From Pectobacterium polaris (GTDB lineage Bacteria > Pseudomonadota > Gammaproteobacteria > Enterobacterales > Enterobacteriaceae), in assembly GCF_002307355.1 (NCBI RefSeq), contig NZ_CP017481.1, positions 434,001 to 498,000 of the forward strand: a stretch of 64,000 nucleotides of DNA, in the 5' to 3' direction. Shown here piece by piece: positions 23,901-34,695 of this stretch. The stretch's first letter is position 1; each line of letters opens with the position of its first letter. The notes below the pieces were generated by a model that saw only the letters and a list, made by a program, of their open reading frames with translations, was not told where the DNA came from and searched no databases. A program made the position numbers and the translations under genes.

Positions 23901-25237
23901 TTAAACCTCGACGGGCGAACGATCGCGCGCGTCGCTATCGGCCGAAGCACGCGATTCCGCATCCAGATCGCGTTGCAAATAAATACCCAACAGCAATCCC
24001 ACGGCAGCCAGCGTCAGAACATAGAAGGCCGGAGCCATCGGCGTCGCCTTCATAATCAGCGTCACGAAAACGGGCGTCAGGCCACCGAAAATAGCGTAGG
24101 AAACGTTGTAGGAAAAAGAAATCCCAGAGAACCGCACCGCCGCCGGGAACGCCCGCACCATGACATACGGTACGCCGCCCACCACACCAACGCTGAGCCC
24201 CACAATCGCATAGCTGACAAAGAGCAACGTCGTACTGCTTGCCGCCGAGCTATAAAAGAACCAGCTACAGGCAGCCAGCGACAGGCTACCCACAATAAAC
24301 AGCTTGCTGGCACCGAAGCGGTCAACGAGTAACCCCGCGCCGACGCAGCCAACCATCAGCGCAATCGTTGCCAGACAGTTCGCCTGCAATGCCAGCGCAG
24401 CAGGAATGCCGTGAACTTTTTGCAGGTAGGTCGGTGCCATCAGAATCACGACGACAATGCACGCAGACAGCAGCCAGGTCAGCAGCATGGAAACCACAAC
24501 CGCACGTTTATGATTTAAGACGACAGATTTCAGCGGCAGCTCTTCCGCCAGCTTTTTCTGCTCACGCATTTCCATAAAAATGGGGGTTTCCTGCAACCAA
24601 CGGCGCAGATACATAGCGACAAGACCGAATACCCCGCCAATAAAGAACGGCAGACGCCAGCCGCCGCCCGACATCTGCTCTGGCGTGAGCACCGTGTTCA
24701 GCAACGTCGCGATCAGCGAACCCAACAGAATTCCCATCGTCAAGCCGGCAGTCAGCGTACCGCAGGCAAACCCAATACGGGCGCGAGGCACATGCTCCGC
24801 AACGAAGACCCATGCGCCGGGGACTTCCCCACCGATTGCGGCACCTTGCAGCACGCGCATTAACAGCAGTAAAAGCGGGGCCGCAATGCCAATAGCTTCA
24901 TAGGTCGGCAGCAAGCCCATTGCCAGCGTCGGTAACGCCATCAGCAATATGCTCAGGCTGAACATTTTCTTACGTCCGCTCTTGTCGCCAAAGTGGGCCA
25001 TGATGATGCCCCAAGCGGGCGGGCCAGATAGCCTGCGGCGAAAATACCGAACGTCTGTACCTGCCGCAGCCATTCAGGAATATCTGGTGGGAAAAAGAGG
25101 TCGCCAATCACGGCGGCAAAGAAGACGAAAATAATAAAATCGTAAAACTCTAACGCGCCACCCAGCGCAGCCAGAGACAGCGTTTTATAGTCCTGCCGGT
25201 TCAATCGGCGAGGATGGGCGTGTTGATCCTGAGTCAT
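23901..25237 (-). pseudogene. MHS-type MFS transporter, frameshifted
   Basis: Two frames together encode one transporter of about 445 residues. The N-terminal part (25237 down to about 25009) has the MHS-type GGALEFYDFIIFVFF segment and ends at ...GYLARPLG. The rest, in another frame, resumes at GIIMAHFGDKSGRKK, the conserved MFS loop 2-3 motif, and runs to 23901 with the GAAIGGEVPGAWVFVAEH segment. The break is at a C4 run (25009-25012); a fifth C would restore one frame. The substrate is unknown; relatives carry organic acids, sugars or osmolytes. It may be a true pseudogene or a sequencing error. Confidence 0.85.
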
Positions 25238-25359
25238 AAGTTACCGTGCATTGCCAGAGTGAGAAAAACATCACCGCAGTGTGTAAAGTAGAAATTACTA
25301 TAGCGGCAAAATTTTTATACACCAGCAAAGCTGAATCTTATGTTTCAAATCGCCTAACT

Positions 25360-25947
25360 TCAGTCTTTTATTTCGCGCACGGCATTTTTAGGGCGAAAAG
25401 CTGCTACCACATCCGCATTGGTTTCAATATAAGGGCCTTCCAGCAGCTGGATACAATACGGTACGCTGGCAAAAATACCGGCCACAATCACCTTGCCATC
25501 TGCATCTTTTAAGCCTTCCAACGTTTCCTTAATTGATTTGGGTTGTCCTGGAAGATTAAGAATCAGCGCCTGTTTACGCAGCACGCCCACCTGACGGGAA
25601 AGAATCGCAGTAGGAACGAAGCGCAGACTAATCTGACGCATTTGTTCGCCAAACCCTGGCATTTCTCGATCGGCAACGGCCATCGTGGCATCCGGCGTGA
25701 CATCACGACGTGCGGGCCCTGTTCCTCCAGTTGTCAGCACCAGATGACAGCCGCGTTCATCAACCAGTTCACACAGCGTTTGTTCAATCATCGGCTGTTC
25801 ATCCGGCACCAGCCGGGTTTCCACTTCAAAAGGCGTGGTCAGAGCGCTGCGGAGCCAGGATTCCAGTCCTGGGATGCCTTTATCCTGATAAACCCCGCCG
25901 GAAGCGCGATCGGATACAGAGACCAAGCCAATACGCAATACGTTCAT
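25360..25947 (-). CDS. mog: molybdopterin adenylyltransferase
   Basis: Adenylylates molybdopterin before molybdenum insertion in cofactor synthesis. The 195-residue protein has the MoCF signature TTGGTGPARRDVTPDAT and the downstream DREMPGFGEQMRQISL and LILNLPGQPKSIKE motifs. The ATG at 25947 (MNVLRIGLVS) has GAGGTG upstream and gives the E. coli length; a GTG two codons earlier is less likely. In E. coli mog follows talB directly; here a GGDEF gene lies between them. Confidence 0.96.
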   Translation of the reverse strand: MNVLRIGLVSVSDRASGGVYQDKGIPGLESWLRSALTTPFEVETRLVPDEQPMIEQTLCELVDERGCHLVLTTGGTGPARRDVTPDATMAVADREMPGFGEQMRQISLRFVPTAILSRQVGVLRKQALILNLPGQPKSIKETLEGLKDADGKVIVAGIFASVPYCIQLLEGPYIETNADVVAAFRPKNAVREIKD

Positions 25948-25953
25948 AAGCAC

Positions 25954-26334
25954 CTCAGTTTAAACAAAACACCAATTTTATCAGGATATTGACGACTTTT
26001 AGCAAACAATTAGCTCTCATGAGGAAATTCACACGATGTTCGTTATCTCACGCGAGTGCGGCATGACATTTGATAATAATTATTAAATAGCGTCTCAAAA
26101 AAATTAAAGGATAACTTAAATTAATAATAACGCGACGCAATTAAAATTTAAGAATAGCTGGCGAATAAAAAAGATCGCCTACCTATTAAGAGCAGGTGAA
26201 ATAAGCCGATAGATTAAAGAGAAAAGGATGATATCCACCACGACAGAACATCACGTTAAATCAAATAATATGATAAAATTAAAGCACTTCTTTAGTATCA
26301 CAATAAGTAAAAAAGCCCTATCAAGGAAGTCGCC
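25954..26334. other. AT-rich spacer before the GGDEF gene
   Basis: Bases from about 26030 to 26320 are strikingly AT-rich compared with the neighbouring core genes. No gene is seen here. The stretch should contain the mog promoter and the promoter of the diguanylate cyclase. AT-rich DNA of this kind next to an accessory gene is a usual H-NS target and a sign of insertion, but no border repeats were found. Confidence 0.5.
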
Positions 26335-27423
26335 ATGAACGATCTTAAGTATAAGATACTTAAACTTTTTGCCCATCCGACATACGCTTTTCTTCTGTTC
26401 GGGGCGATTTCTTTTATCTTCACCATCATTATTATGCATGAAGCCAACAAGTCGACTTGGAAAACAGAACGGATAAATCTCGATACCGCGATCAAAACCT
26501 ACGGTTCCTACACCAACAGCGGTGAAGTAACAGAAAGCGATATGATTCGGCAATCCGGTACTTATTTATTGTCACGTACCAGAACATTTGCCTTTAACAC
26601 GCGGGATTCGCGTAGCGAATGCATAAACAAGCTTTCCTCTTCCGATCTCAACTTCAACGATATGGCCGTTATTCGCACCTGCCAAAATAAACTGCCCTCG
26701 ATCGGGGACTATGCAGGTAAAAACACGCTGACAATTATTTTCCCTATTCTGTCGCCAACCGATGAATTGCTGGGTATCTGGATAAGAACGACGTCAGAAA
26801 ATCCACCGCCATCATTTGTCCAGACACTGTTTTCCCTGTCCTCACTTCTCGTTATTACTGGCAGCGTGATGCTCTTCGCTATTTTAGGCAGCCTGCTGTA
26901 CGTGCTGACGAAAAAATATTTGGTGGAATTACCCATCATCGCGCGATATGACGATCTCACCGGTTATTTACGGCGAGACGCGTTCTTTCTGGCCGCCAAT
27001 AAAGCCTTTAGTATCGCCAACCTGACCAAGCGCCCCGTTAGCGTCATTCTGATCGACATCGACTACTTTAAGCAGGTGAATGATAGCTTTGGCCATAGCG
27101 TCGGGGATGATGCGTTGAAGTTTGTTGCCGACACCTTCAAGAAATCATTTCGCCGTGAAGATATTTTTGGCCGGATTGGCGGCGATGAATTTGCGATCGT
27201 CTTACCGAATATCGGATTAGACGATGCGTACACCATCGTGGACAAAGCAAGAGAACGTGTTAGTGACACACCTTGTGAAACAGCCGCTGGGGCTATCAGG
27301 CTGACGGTCAGTATTGGGCTGGTTGAATACTATATCGCTGGGGAAGATCTCAGCGAGGTCATGAAGCGTGCCGATGATAATCTTTATATCGCGAAGAAAA
27401 CCCGTAACGCGACGGCGAAATAG
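26335..27423 (+). CDS. membrane diguanylate cyclase with GGDEF domain
   Basis: Predicted to make cyclic di-GMP from two GTP. Of the 362 residues, a first membrane segment spans about 15-35 and a second about 180-205, with a periplasmic sensor region between them that matches no family I recognise. The cytoplasmic GGDEF domain starts near RYDDLTGYLRRDAF. It has the metal-binding DIDYFKQVNDSFGH segment and an intact GGDEF in GRIGGDEFAIVLP. An RxxD inhibitory site (RRED) sits five residues before GGDEF, so product feedback is expected. A strong AAGGAAG site precedes the ATG. It is inserted between mog and talB. Confidence 0.9.
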   Translation: MNDLKYKILKLFAHPTYAFLLFGAISFIFTIIIMHEANKSTWKTERINLDTAIKTYGSYTNSGEVTESDMIRQSGTYLLSRTRTFAFNTRDSRSECINKLSSSDLNFNDMAVIRTCQNKLPSIGDYAGKNTLTIIFPILSPTDELLGIWIRTTSENPPPSFVQTLFSLSSLLVITGSVMLFAILGSLLYVLTKKYLVELPIIARYDDLTGYLRRDAFFLAANKAFSIANLTKRPVSVILIDIDYFKQVNDSFGHSVGDDALKFVADTFKKSFRREDIFGRIGGDEFAIVLPNIGLDDAYTIVDKARERVSDTPCETAAGAIRLTVSIGLVEYYIAGEDLSEVMKRADDNLYIAKKTRNATAK

Positions 27424-27457
27424 CCCGATTCCCGTTACAACGCCGTACTACAGACAA

Positions 27458-27486
27458 AAAAATAGCCGGAATTCCCGGCTATTTTT
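27458..27486. terminator. bidirectional terminator between the GGDEF gene and talB
   Basis: A 12-bp perfect stem (27458-27469 with 27475-27486) includes A and T runs on both sides, so it can end transcripts of the two convergent genes. Confidence 0.9.
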
Positions 27487-27499
27487 ATCAGCAGAATGC

Positions 27500-28453
27500 T
27501 TACAGTAAATCTGCAATCATCTTTTCCAGTTTTTCCTGGTCGATAGCAAACTTACGGATCCCATCGGCCAGCTTATCAATCGCCATTGGATCCTGGTTGT
27601 GCTGCCAGTAGAACTCAGCTTCCGTCATTTTCGCCGGACGGACTTTCACTTCACCGACGTAAGACAGCTTGCGGACGATCTCGCCTTCGCTTTCTGACAG
27701 CTCTTTCAGCAGAGCAGGTGCAATCGTCAGGCGGTCACAACCGGCCAGTTCCAGAATCTCACCGACGTTACGGAAGCTCGCACCCATCACGACGGTTTCA
27801 TAACCGTGCTCTTTGTAGTAGTCGTAGATTTCGCTAACGGAAACCACGCCTGGATCTTCATGCGGCGCGAATTCTTTCTTATCGCCATTGGCTTTGTACC
27901 AGTCAAGAATACGACCAACGAACGGAGAAATCAGGAACACGCCCGCTTCAGCACAAGCGCGCGCCTGTGCAAAGGAGAACAGCAGCGTCAGGTTACAGTT
28001 GATGCCTTCTTTTTCCAGCTGCTCCGCCGCGCGGATGCCCTGCCAGGTGGAAGCCAGTTTAATCAGGATGCGCTCGTTGCTGATGCCTGCGTCGTTGTAC
28101 AGCTTGATCAGGTGTTTTGCCTTCGCCACGCTGGCTTCGGTGTCATAAGACAAACGCGCATCCACTTCTGTGGAGATGCGGCCTGGGATCAATTTTAAAA
28201 TTTCGAGACCGATATTGACCGCCAGTTTATCCGTGGCATCCACGACCTGCTGTTTGCGATCGCTGCTCTGCTCACGCGCCCAGGCAATTGCCTCGTCGAT
28301 AAGCTTGCGGTATTCAGGAATTTGCGCAGCGTTCAGAATCAGTGAAGGGTTAGTGGTCGCATCTTGCGGCTGGTACAGTTTCATTGCCGCAATATCGCCG
28401 GTATCAGCAACAACCGTGGTCAGTTGGCGTAGGGAAGTCAGTTTATCCGTCAT
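27500..28453 (-). CDS. talB: transaldolase
   Basis: Non-oxidative pentose phosphate enzyme transferring dihydroxyacetone units between sugar phosphates. The 317 residues match class I transaldolases. The Schiff-base lysine is in [17 protein letters not shown] (Lys about 132), and [12 protein letters not shown] and [21 protein letters not shown] are conserved. It works with TktA and RpiA, both encoded later in this window. It is divergent from yaaA over about 310 nt. Identity as TalB rather than TalA rests on neighbourhood and overall similarity. Confidence 0.96.
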   Translation of the reverse strand: MTDKLTSLRQLTTVVADTGDIAAMKLYQPQDATTNPSLILNAAQIPEYRKLIDEAIAWAREQSSDRKQQVVDATDKLAVNIGLEILKLIPGRISTEVDARLSYDTEASVAKAKHLIKLYNDAGISNERILIKLASTWQGIRAAEQLEKEGINCNLTLLFSFAQARACAEAGVFLISPFVGRILDWYKANGDKKEFAPHEDPGVVSVSEIYDYYKEHGYETVVMGASFRNVGEILELAGCDRLTIAPALLKELSESEGEIVRKLSYVGEVKVRPAKMTEAEFYWQHNQDPMAIDKLADGIRKFAIDQEKLEKMIADLL

Positions 28454-28766
28454 GTTGGCATGTCTCGTTGTTTATACGTGGTGCTCGTGAATGAAAATAG
28501 CTCGTATATGAATCGACTTGTTATCTAATCTGGTGGCCATCTGTTTTGCGCCGAAATCTGATAATAACACGCGCACTTTCCCGTGCAAGCCAGCCTTTTC
28601 CCACTCGCCCCTGCAACAGCGGTTACACGCCGATAAGACGCCATATTTTCCCCTTCCCGAACGCACTGAGGCGTGAAAGACGAGGCGTATTATAGCTATC
28701 GCCGTTTTCTTACTGCGTTCTTGCTATAGTAGGCTCATCAGAAATCAGACCGACAGGACATGGCGC
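28454..28766. other. talB-yaaA divergent region
   Basis: No credible gene. It must hold the promoters of talB (minus) and yaaA (plus); sequence around 28700-28740 is the best place for the yaaA promoter. No operator was recognised. In E. coli the yaaJ transporter gene lies between these two genes, and it is missing here. Confidence 0.4.
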
Positions 28767-29540
28767 ATGCTTATTACTATTTCACCCGCAAAAACGCTCG
28801 ACTACACCAGTCCTTTGGCAACGACGCGTTATACCCAGCCGGAACTTTTGGACTATTCCAGCCAGTTGATTGGCGTGTGTAAAAAACTGACGCCAGCACA
28901 GATCGCTTATCTGATGAGCATCAGCGATAAACTGGCTGACCTGAATGCAGGCCGCTTTAGCGATTGGCAGCCGGATTTCACGCAGGAGAACGCGCGTCAG
29001 GCGCTGCTGGCGTTTAAGGGCGACGTCTATACCGGATTGGCCGCAGAAGATTTCAGCGAGGATGATTTCGATTTCGCCCAGCAGCATCTGCGTATGCTGT
29101 CAGGTCTGTATGGCGTGTTGCGTCCGCTGGATTTGATGCAGCCGTATCGGCTGGAAATGGGCACCAAGCTGGAAAATAAAGCCGGTAAAGATCTCTACAG
29201 TTTCTGGGGCGACACCATTACTGAAAAGCTGAATCAGGCGTTGCGCGATCAAGGCGACGATGTGCTGGTTAATCTGGCATCGGACGAATATTTCAAAGCT
29301 GTTAAACCGAAAAAGCTTAATGCCCGTCTGATCAAACCCGTCTTTTTGGATGAGAAAAACGGTAAGTTCAAGGTGATCAGTTTCTACGCCAAGAAAGCGC
29401 GCGGTCTGATGAGTCGCTTCATTATTCAAAACCGCCTGACTCAACCGGAGCAGTTGAAAGCGTTTAATCTGGAAGGTTACGGCTTCGAAGCAGCAGAATC
29501 TTCGGCTGACGAGCTGGTGTTTAAGCGCCACGAACAGTAA
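28767..29540 (+). CDS. yaaA: peroxide stress protein YaaA
   Basis: A UPF0246/DUF328 family protein. In E. coli it is OxyR-controlled and lowers intracellular free iron during peroxide stress. The 257 residues include the family blocks [14 protein letters not shown] at the N-terminus, [25 protein letters not shown] in the middle and [17 protein letters not shown] toward the end. The ATG at 28767 gives the usual length. It converges with thrC, as expected from E. coli order. The biochemical mechanism is not readable from sequence. Confidence 0.95.
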   Translation: MLITISPAKTLDYTSPLATTRYTQPELLDYSSQLIGVCKKLTPAQIAYLMSISDKLADLNAGRFSDWQPDFTQENARQALLAFKGDVYTGLAAEDFSEDDFDFAQQHLRMLSGLYGVLRPLDLMQPYRLEMGTKLENKAGKDLYSFWGDTITEKLNQALRDQGDDVLVNLASDEYFKAVKPKKLNARLIKPVFLDEKNGKFKVISFYAKKARGLMSRFIIQNRLTQPEQLKAFNLEGYGFEAAESSADELVFKRHEQ

Positions 29541-29556
29541 ACAAAAGAAGGGAAAC

Positions 29557-29579
29557 AGGGCGGAGTATTCCGCCCTTTC
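29557..29579. terminator. terminator between yaaA and thrC
   Basis: AGGGCGG (29557-29563) pairs with CCGCCCT (29570-29576) over a 6-nt loop between convergent genes. TTT follows on the plus strand; the minus-strand tract is weak. Confidence 0.75.
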
Positions 29580-29586
29580 AATCGAT

Positions 29587-30876
29587 TTATTCTGGCAGTG
29601 ACATCAGGAACTCACGCAGCTTCGCGAAATCATCCGGGAAGTAGTGCGACAGCAGATCCAGATCGGCGCGCTCAGCCAGCGCTTCCGGCAGATCCAGCTT
29701 TTTGCCCAGAATGTCTTCTACGTTTTCCTTGAATTTCGCCGGGTGTGCCGTGCCCAGGAACAGACCGAACTCACCGGCTTGCAGCTGATCGCGCAGCAAA
29801 CGGTAAGCAATCGCAGCATGCGGCTCTGAGAGATAGCCTAGCGCATCCAGCTCATGCATAGTTTCTTTCGTAGTCTCATCGCTCACCGCACCAAAGCCCA
29901 GCGTTTTCAACTGCCAGTTCTTACGGCGGAACAGCTCTTCCACACGCGGCCAGTTGTTCGGCTGGCTTACGTCCATCGCGTTGGATAACGTTGCCACCGT
30001 TTTATTCGGTTCCCATTTTCCATTGATCAGGAAGCGCGGTACCGTGTCATTGGCGTTAGTCGCCGCGATGAAGCGCTTAATCGGCAGACCCAACGATTTC
30101 GCCAGCAGGCCAGCCGTCAGATCGCCGAAGTTACCACTCGGTACAGAAACGACCAGTTGGTTACGGGCTTCCTGCGGCAGCTGTGCAACAGCTTCAAAGT
30201 AGTAGCAGATTTGCGCCAGCAGACGGCTGATGTTGATGGAGTTCGCTGAGTTCAGGCCAATCGCCTTTTTCAGTTCTTCATCATCAAACGCCTTTTTCAC
30301 CAACGCCTGACAGGCATCGAAATCGCTGTCGATAGCGATGGTGTGAATGTTGCCACCCAGCGTACAGAACAGTTTTTCCTGCAACGGGCTGATCTTGCCC
30401 TGCGGATACAAAATCACGACGCGGACATTTTCCAGACCGTAAAAGGCGTGCGCCACAGCGGCACCGGTGTCGCCAGAGGTCGCCGTCAGAATAGTGATTT
30501 TTTCATCGCCAGACACTTCCGTCAGCATTTGCGCCATAAAGCGGCCGCCGAAGTCTTTAAAGGCCAGCGTCGGACCGTGAAACAGCTCCAGCGCAGCGAC
30601 ATCTTCCGCAACTGGCGCGATAGGTGCAGGGAATGCAAAGGCGGCTTTCACACGCTCGAACACGGTTTCAGCCGCGATCTCGTCGCCAATATACGCAGAC
30701 AGAATACGGCTGCTGCGGGTGACAAAATCCAGATCCAGCAGGGCGTCAATTTCGGTGCGCTCAAATTCCGGCAGTTCCAGCGGGAAGAACAGCCCCTGTT
30801 GGCTACCCAGCCCTTGCTTGATAGCCTGAGCAAAGCTGACCTGCTCGTTATGATCTTTAAGGTTGTACAGTTTCAT
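29587..30876 (-). CDS. thrC: threonine synthase
   Basis: PLP enzyme converting O-phosphohomoserine to threonine, the last step of the pathway. The 429 residues match the enterobacterial form. The PLP lysine is in HGPTLAFKDFGGRFMAQ (Lys about 107), and the phosphate-binding region includes TATSGDTGAAVAHAFYG and VSVPSGNFGDLTAGLLAKSLG. It starts 3 nt after the thrB stop and is the last gene of thrLABC. Confidence 0.98.
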   Translation of the reverse strand: MKLYNLKDHNEQVSFAQAIKQGLGSQQGLFFPLELPEFERTEIDALLDLDFVTRSSRILSAYIGDEIAAETVFERVKAAFAFPAPIAPVAEDVAALELFHGPTLAFKDFGGRFMAQMLTEVSGDEKITILTATSGDTGAAVAHAFYGLENVRVVILYPQGKISPLQEKLFCTLGGNIHTIAIDSDFDACQALVKKAFDDEELKKAIGLNSANSINISRLLAQICYYFEAVAQLPQEARNQLVVSVPSGNFGDLTAGLLAKSLGLPIKRFIAATNANDTVPRFLINGKWEPNKTVATLSNAMDVSQPNNWPRVEELFRRKNWQLKTLGFGAVSDETTKETMHELDALGYLSEPHAAIAYRLLRDQLQAGEFGLFLGTAHPAKFKENVEDILGKKLDLPEALAERADLDLLSHYFPDDFAKLREFLMSLPE

Positions 30877-30879
30877 GCA

Positions 30880-31809
30880 TTATCCCAGTTTTCGTGCGCC
30901 AGTCGTATCAAGACGGCAAATATGAACAAAACCTTCATCGTTCTGCAAATAGTTATCCCGCAGCCAGTCGGCCAGACGCTGTGCGCTCGCCATGTCGTTG
31001 CAGATGGAGAATAACGTCGGACCAGAGCCGGAAATACCGCAAGCCAGCGCCCCGATATCTTCAGCAGCCTGGCGAGCGGCGGCAAAGCCGGGCAGCAGTT
31101 TCGTCCGATAAGGTTCCGCGATGACATCCTTCATCAGTTTCGCCGCCAGCTCAGCCTGCCCAGTATGGCAAGCGTGGATAAAGCCGGCCAGATAACGGCC
31201 GTGGCTGATGCAATCCTGACGACGATATTGCGCAGGCAGAATCGCGCGCGCTTCAGCAGTGGAGACTTTAATCCCCGGATACGCCATGACCCACAGCCAA
31301 TCATCGAATGACGGCACAGGTTGGCTGATGATGCCGTTCTCTTCCAGCATCAGTTGGACACCGCCGAGGAAACACGGAGCCACGTTATCGTAGTGAACGC
31401 TACCAGAAATGCGCCCTTCCAGCTCACCCATCAGTTTCAGCAGACGGGTATCATCCAGCGGCTTACCGCAAAATTCGTTCATCGCCATCAGCCCGGCGAC
31501 GACAGAACAGGCGCTGGAACCGAGCCCGGAACCAATCGGCATGTTCTTTTCGAGCGTCATCGCCACTGGCACGGTTTTGCCAATTTCCTGACAGAACAGT
31601 TCCCAACATTGATACACAATGTTTTCTTTCGGGTTGTCGGGCAGCTTGCTAACAAAGCGCCCTTCACTACGCAGGCTAAACAGATCGGCGGCTTCGACAG
31701 AGACGCAATCCCCCAGCAATGAGCCGTCTACTGGCGAGACGGCCGCACCCAGCACATCAAACCCGACGCTGACGTTACCGATTGATGCAGGTGCATACAC
31801 CTTAACCAT
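30880..31809 (-). CDS. thrB: homoserine kinase
   Basis: GHMP-family kinase phosphorylating homoserine. The start at 31809 ([21 protein letters not shown]) gives 309 residues and leaves 2 nt after thrA; a frame from 31830 would run into thrA. The ATP-binding motif is [22 protein letters not shown], and the C-terminal [15 protein letters not shown] motif is present. Tight spacing on both sides suggests coupled translation in the thr operon. Confidence 0.97.
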   Translation of the reverse strand: MVKVYAPASIGNVSVGFDVLGAAVSPVDGSLLGDCVSVEAADLFSLRSEGRFVSKLPDNPKENIVYQCWELFCQEIGKTVPVAMTLEKNMPIGSGLGSSACSVVAGLMAMNEFCGKPLDDTRLLKLMGELEGRISGSVHYDNVAPCFLGGVQLMLEENGIISQPVPSFDDWLWVMAYPGIKVSTAEARAILPAQYRRQDCISHGRYLAGFIHACHTGQAELAAKLMKDVIAEPYRTKLLPGFAAARQAAEDIGALACGISGSGPTLFSICNDMASAQRLADWLRDNYLQNDEGFVHICRLDTTGARKLG

Positions 31810-31811
31810 AA

Positions 31812-34271
31812 TTATGCTCCCAACTTCCATGACAAGGTGCGCAGCAGATCTGCGAACACACCAGCAGCGGTAACATCGTTACCCGCGCCATAACCGCGCA
31901 ACACGAGCGGCAGTGGCTGATAATAACGGCTGTAGAATGCCAGCGCATTCTCGCCATCTTTGACTTTAAACAGCGGATCGTTGCCGCCAACCGCACTGAT
32001 CTTGACCTTACAGCGGCCTTCTTCAATCACGCCGACATAGCGCAACACTTTACCTTCATCACGCGCTTGTGCAACACGGCTGGCAAACTCGTCGTCTGCC
32101 GTTGGCAGGCGCTGCATAAAGCTGGCGACATCGCCGGAAGCATCAAAGCTGGCAGGCAGAACGGATTCCACTTCAATATCGCCCAGTTCAAGCTGATAAC
32201 CCGCTTCACGCGCCAGAATCAGCAGCTTACGCGCCACGTCCATACCGGACAGATCGTCACGCGGATCGGGTTCGGTATAGCCTTTTTCTTTCGCCTGCGT
32301 GGTCGCTTCTGACAGCGACATACCTTCATCGAGTTTACCGAAAATAAAGGACAGCGAGCCAGAGAGAATACCGGTAAAGCGAATCAGCTCATCACCCGCA
32401 TTCAGCAAGTTTTGCAGGTTCTCAATCACTGGCAGGCCGGCACCGACGTTGGTGTCATACAGGAAACGGCGACGGGATTTCGCTGCGGCACTGCGCAGTT
32501 GGTGATAATAGTTCATCGACCCCGTGTTGGCTTTCTTGTTTGGCGTCACGACATGGAAACCGTCGGCCAGGAAATCCACGTACTGATCGGCCACGGCCTG
32601 ATTCGAGGTACAGTCAACGATCACCGGGTTCAGCAGATGGTATTCTTTAACCAAACGGATCAGACGGCCCAGATTAAACGGCTCGCGGGCTTTACCCAGC
32701 TCTTCATGCCAGTTTTCCATCGAGATGCCGTTAATGTTGGTCAGCATCGCTTTGGAGTTGGCGATCCCACACACGCGCAGGTCGATATGCTTGTCTTTCA
32801 GCCACGGCTGCTGACGGTGGATCTGATCCAGCAGTGCGCCACCCACGCCGCCGACGCCGATAACAAATACGTCGATCACCTGATCGGTGTTAAACAGCAT
32901 CTGGTGGGCAACGCGTACGCCAGTGGTGGCGACATCGTTGTTCACCACGACAGAGATAGAGCGCTCAGACGAGCCCTGCGCGATAGCCACGATATTGATA
33001 TTTGCCGTCGCCAATGCCGAGAATAGACGAGCAGACAGGCCGCGCAGCGTACGCATGCCATCGCCCACCACAGAGATGATGGCCAGACGTTCCATCACAT
33101 CCAGCGGCTCTAACACGCCTTCTTTCAGTTCCAGATAGAATTCGTCTTCCAGCGTTTTTCTGGCGCGCGCCAGTTCGTTTTGCGACACGCAGAAGCTGAT
33201 GCTGTATTCGGAGGATGACTGCGTAATCAGAACAACAGAAATACCCGCGCGCGACATCGCGGCAAACACGCGCGCTGCCATGCCGACCATGCCTTTCATG
33301 CCAGGGCCGGACACGTTAATCATCGCCATGTTGTTCAGGTTGGTAATGCCTTTCACCGGATACTGGGTATCCGTGCTGTCCATGCCGATGAGCGTGCCAG
33401 GAGCCTGAGGATTTTCGGTGTTTTTGATGAGGCAGGGAATTTGGAACTGGGCGATAGGTGCGATGGTGCGAGGGTGGAGGACTTTGGCGCCGAAATAGGA
33501 CAGCTCCATCGCCTCCTGATAGGACATCGATTTCAATAATCGAGCGTCCGGCACCTGACGCGGATCGCAGGTATAAACACCGTCCACATCGGTCCAGATC
33601 TCACAACAGTCAGCACGCAAACACGCAGCCAGTACCGCAGCGGAATAGTCAGAACCGTTGCGGCCCAGCACAACCAGTTCACCTTTATCATTACCGGCAG
33701 TAAAGCCCGCCATCAGGATCACATGATCTTTCGGGATGGCGCTTTCAGCGATGCGGCGAGTCGATTCCGTGATATCTACGGTGGATTCAAGATAGTGTCC
33801 CTGCGCCAGCAGCTTCTCGACCGGGTTGATAACGGAGACCCCATAGCCGCGTGCCTGAAAGACCGCTTCCATGATGGCGATAGACAGTTTTTCCCCTCGG
33901 CAGATGATCGCAGCGTTCACGCTGTCAGGGCACTGGCCCAGCAGCGCGATGCCGTGCAGAACGTGTTTCAGCTGTGCAAATTCCTGATCCACAAATGCCT
34001 TCAGGCGGGCATGGTCAAAGCCGGGTTGAGACGCTGCAAGACCTTGCAGCAGCGAAGAAAAGATCGTTTCGGCGTCATTTAAATGAGGCAGGATATCTTG
34101 TCCGGCGACGGTTTTCTCAATCATGGCAACCAGATGGTTGGTAATTTTCGCCGGAGCGGACAATACGGTAGCCACCTGTCCCTGGCGCGCGTTGTTCTCG
34201 ATAATGTCGGCAACGCGTGCAAAACGCTCCGCATTCGCTACTGAAGTCCCGCCAAATTTCAACACTCGCAT
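31812..34271 (-). CDS. thrA: bifunctional aspartokinase I/homoserine dehydrogenase I
   Basis: Catalyses the first and third steps of threonine synthesis, with threonine feedback. The ATG at 34271 ([17 protein letters not shown]) gives 819 residues, against 820 in E. coli. Aspartokinase occupies about 1-250, ACT regulatory domains about 300-460, and homoserine dehydrogenase the rest, with the NAD(P) motif [16 protein letters not shown]. Expression is controlled by the thrL attenuator upstream. Identity is secure. Confidence 0.98.
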   Translation of the reverse strand: MRVLKFGGTSVANAERFARVADIIENNARQGQVATVLSAPAKITNHLVAMIEKTVAGQDILPHLNDAETIFSSLLQGLAASQPGFDHARLKAFVDQEFAQLKHVLHGIALLGQCPDSVNAAIICRGEKLSIAIMEAVFQARGYGVSVINPVEKLLAQGHYLESTVDITESTRRIAESAIPKDHVILMAGFTAGNDKGELVVLGRNGSDYSAAVLAACLRADCCEIWTDVDGVYTCDPRQVPDARLLKSMSYQEAMELSYFGAKVLHPRTIAPIAQFQIPCLIKNTENPQAPGTLIGMDSTDTQYPVKGITNLNNMAMINVSGPGMKGMVGMAARVFAAMSRAGISVVLITQSSSEYSISFCVSQNELARARKTLEDEFYLELKEGVLEPLDVMERLAIISVVGDGMRTLRGLSARLFSALATANINIVAIAQGSSERSISVVVNNDVATTGVRVAHQMLFNTDQVIDVFVIGVGGVGGALLDQIHRQQPWLKDKHIDLRVCGIANSKAMLTNINGISMENWHEELGKAREPFNLGRLIRLVKEYHLLNPVIVDCTSNQAVADQYVDFLADGFHVVTPNKKANTGSMNYYHQLRSAAAKSRRRFLYDTNVGAGLPVIENLQNLLNAGDELIRFTGILSGSLSFIFGKLDEGMSLSEATTQAKEKGYTEPDPRDDLSGMDVARKLLILAREAGYQLELGDIEVESVLPASFDASGDVASFMQRLPTADDEFASRVAQARDEGKVLRYVGVIEEGRCKVKISAVGGNDPLFKVKDGENALAFYSRYYQPLPLVLRGYGAGNDVTAAGVFADLLRTLSWKLGA

Positions 34272-34361
34272 TTTTATCTGTTCTCCTGAATTTCTGCCAA
34301 CCAAACGCCGGAAGCGTTTTTTGTATGCCGCTTACAGACGGCGTTTTGGATAACCTGCCAT

Positions 34362-34396
34362 AAAAAAAAAGCCCGCACTGTTCGGTGCGGGCTTTT
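34362..34396 (-). terminator. thr operon attenuator
   Basis: An 8-bp GC-rich stem (34371-34378 with 34385-34392) with a 6-nt loop lies between thrL and thrA. The A9 run at 34362-34370 gives a long T run on the minus strand. The end of thrL contains GGTGCGGGC, which can pair with the terminator arm and form an antiterminator when ribosomes stall, as in E. coli. Confidence 0.93.
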
Positions 34397-34415
34397 TCTG
34401 GAATCTTTATATGCG

Positions 34416-34484
34416 TCAGCCCGCACCGTTACTGGTTGTATCGGTGATGGTAATAATCGTGGTGATTAGGCTGATAGTGCGCAT
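34416..34484 (-). CDS. thrL: thr operon leader peptide
   Basis: A 22-codon ORF encodes MRTISLITTIITIT followed by DTTSNGAG. It has seven threonine and five isoleucine codons, the two amino acids that regulate the operon. The NGAG end is the same as in E. coli ThrL. Stalling at Thr or Ile codons would favour the antiterminator over the attenuator downstream. A TTGACT at about 34550-34555 could be the -35 of the operon promoter, but I could not find a clear -10. Confidence 0.95.
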   Translation of the reverse strand: MRTISLITTIITITDTTSNGAG

Positions 34485-34695
34485 GCTAAAATTGAATCTC
34501 ATTAGAAGTAGAGTTATCTGCCCTATTAGTTAGGCCAATCGCCCTTTGAAGTCAACGGATTTCTTTTTTTTCTTCTCGCCAAAGGAAAAAGTCCTGCCGC
34601 TCAACCCACTGCCTAAACAGAAATAAGCCGGACAAACCGTTGTCAAAATACGTGACTCAAGATGTTCGACTGCCAAAAAAGCCATCTCTGCTATC

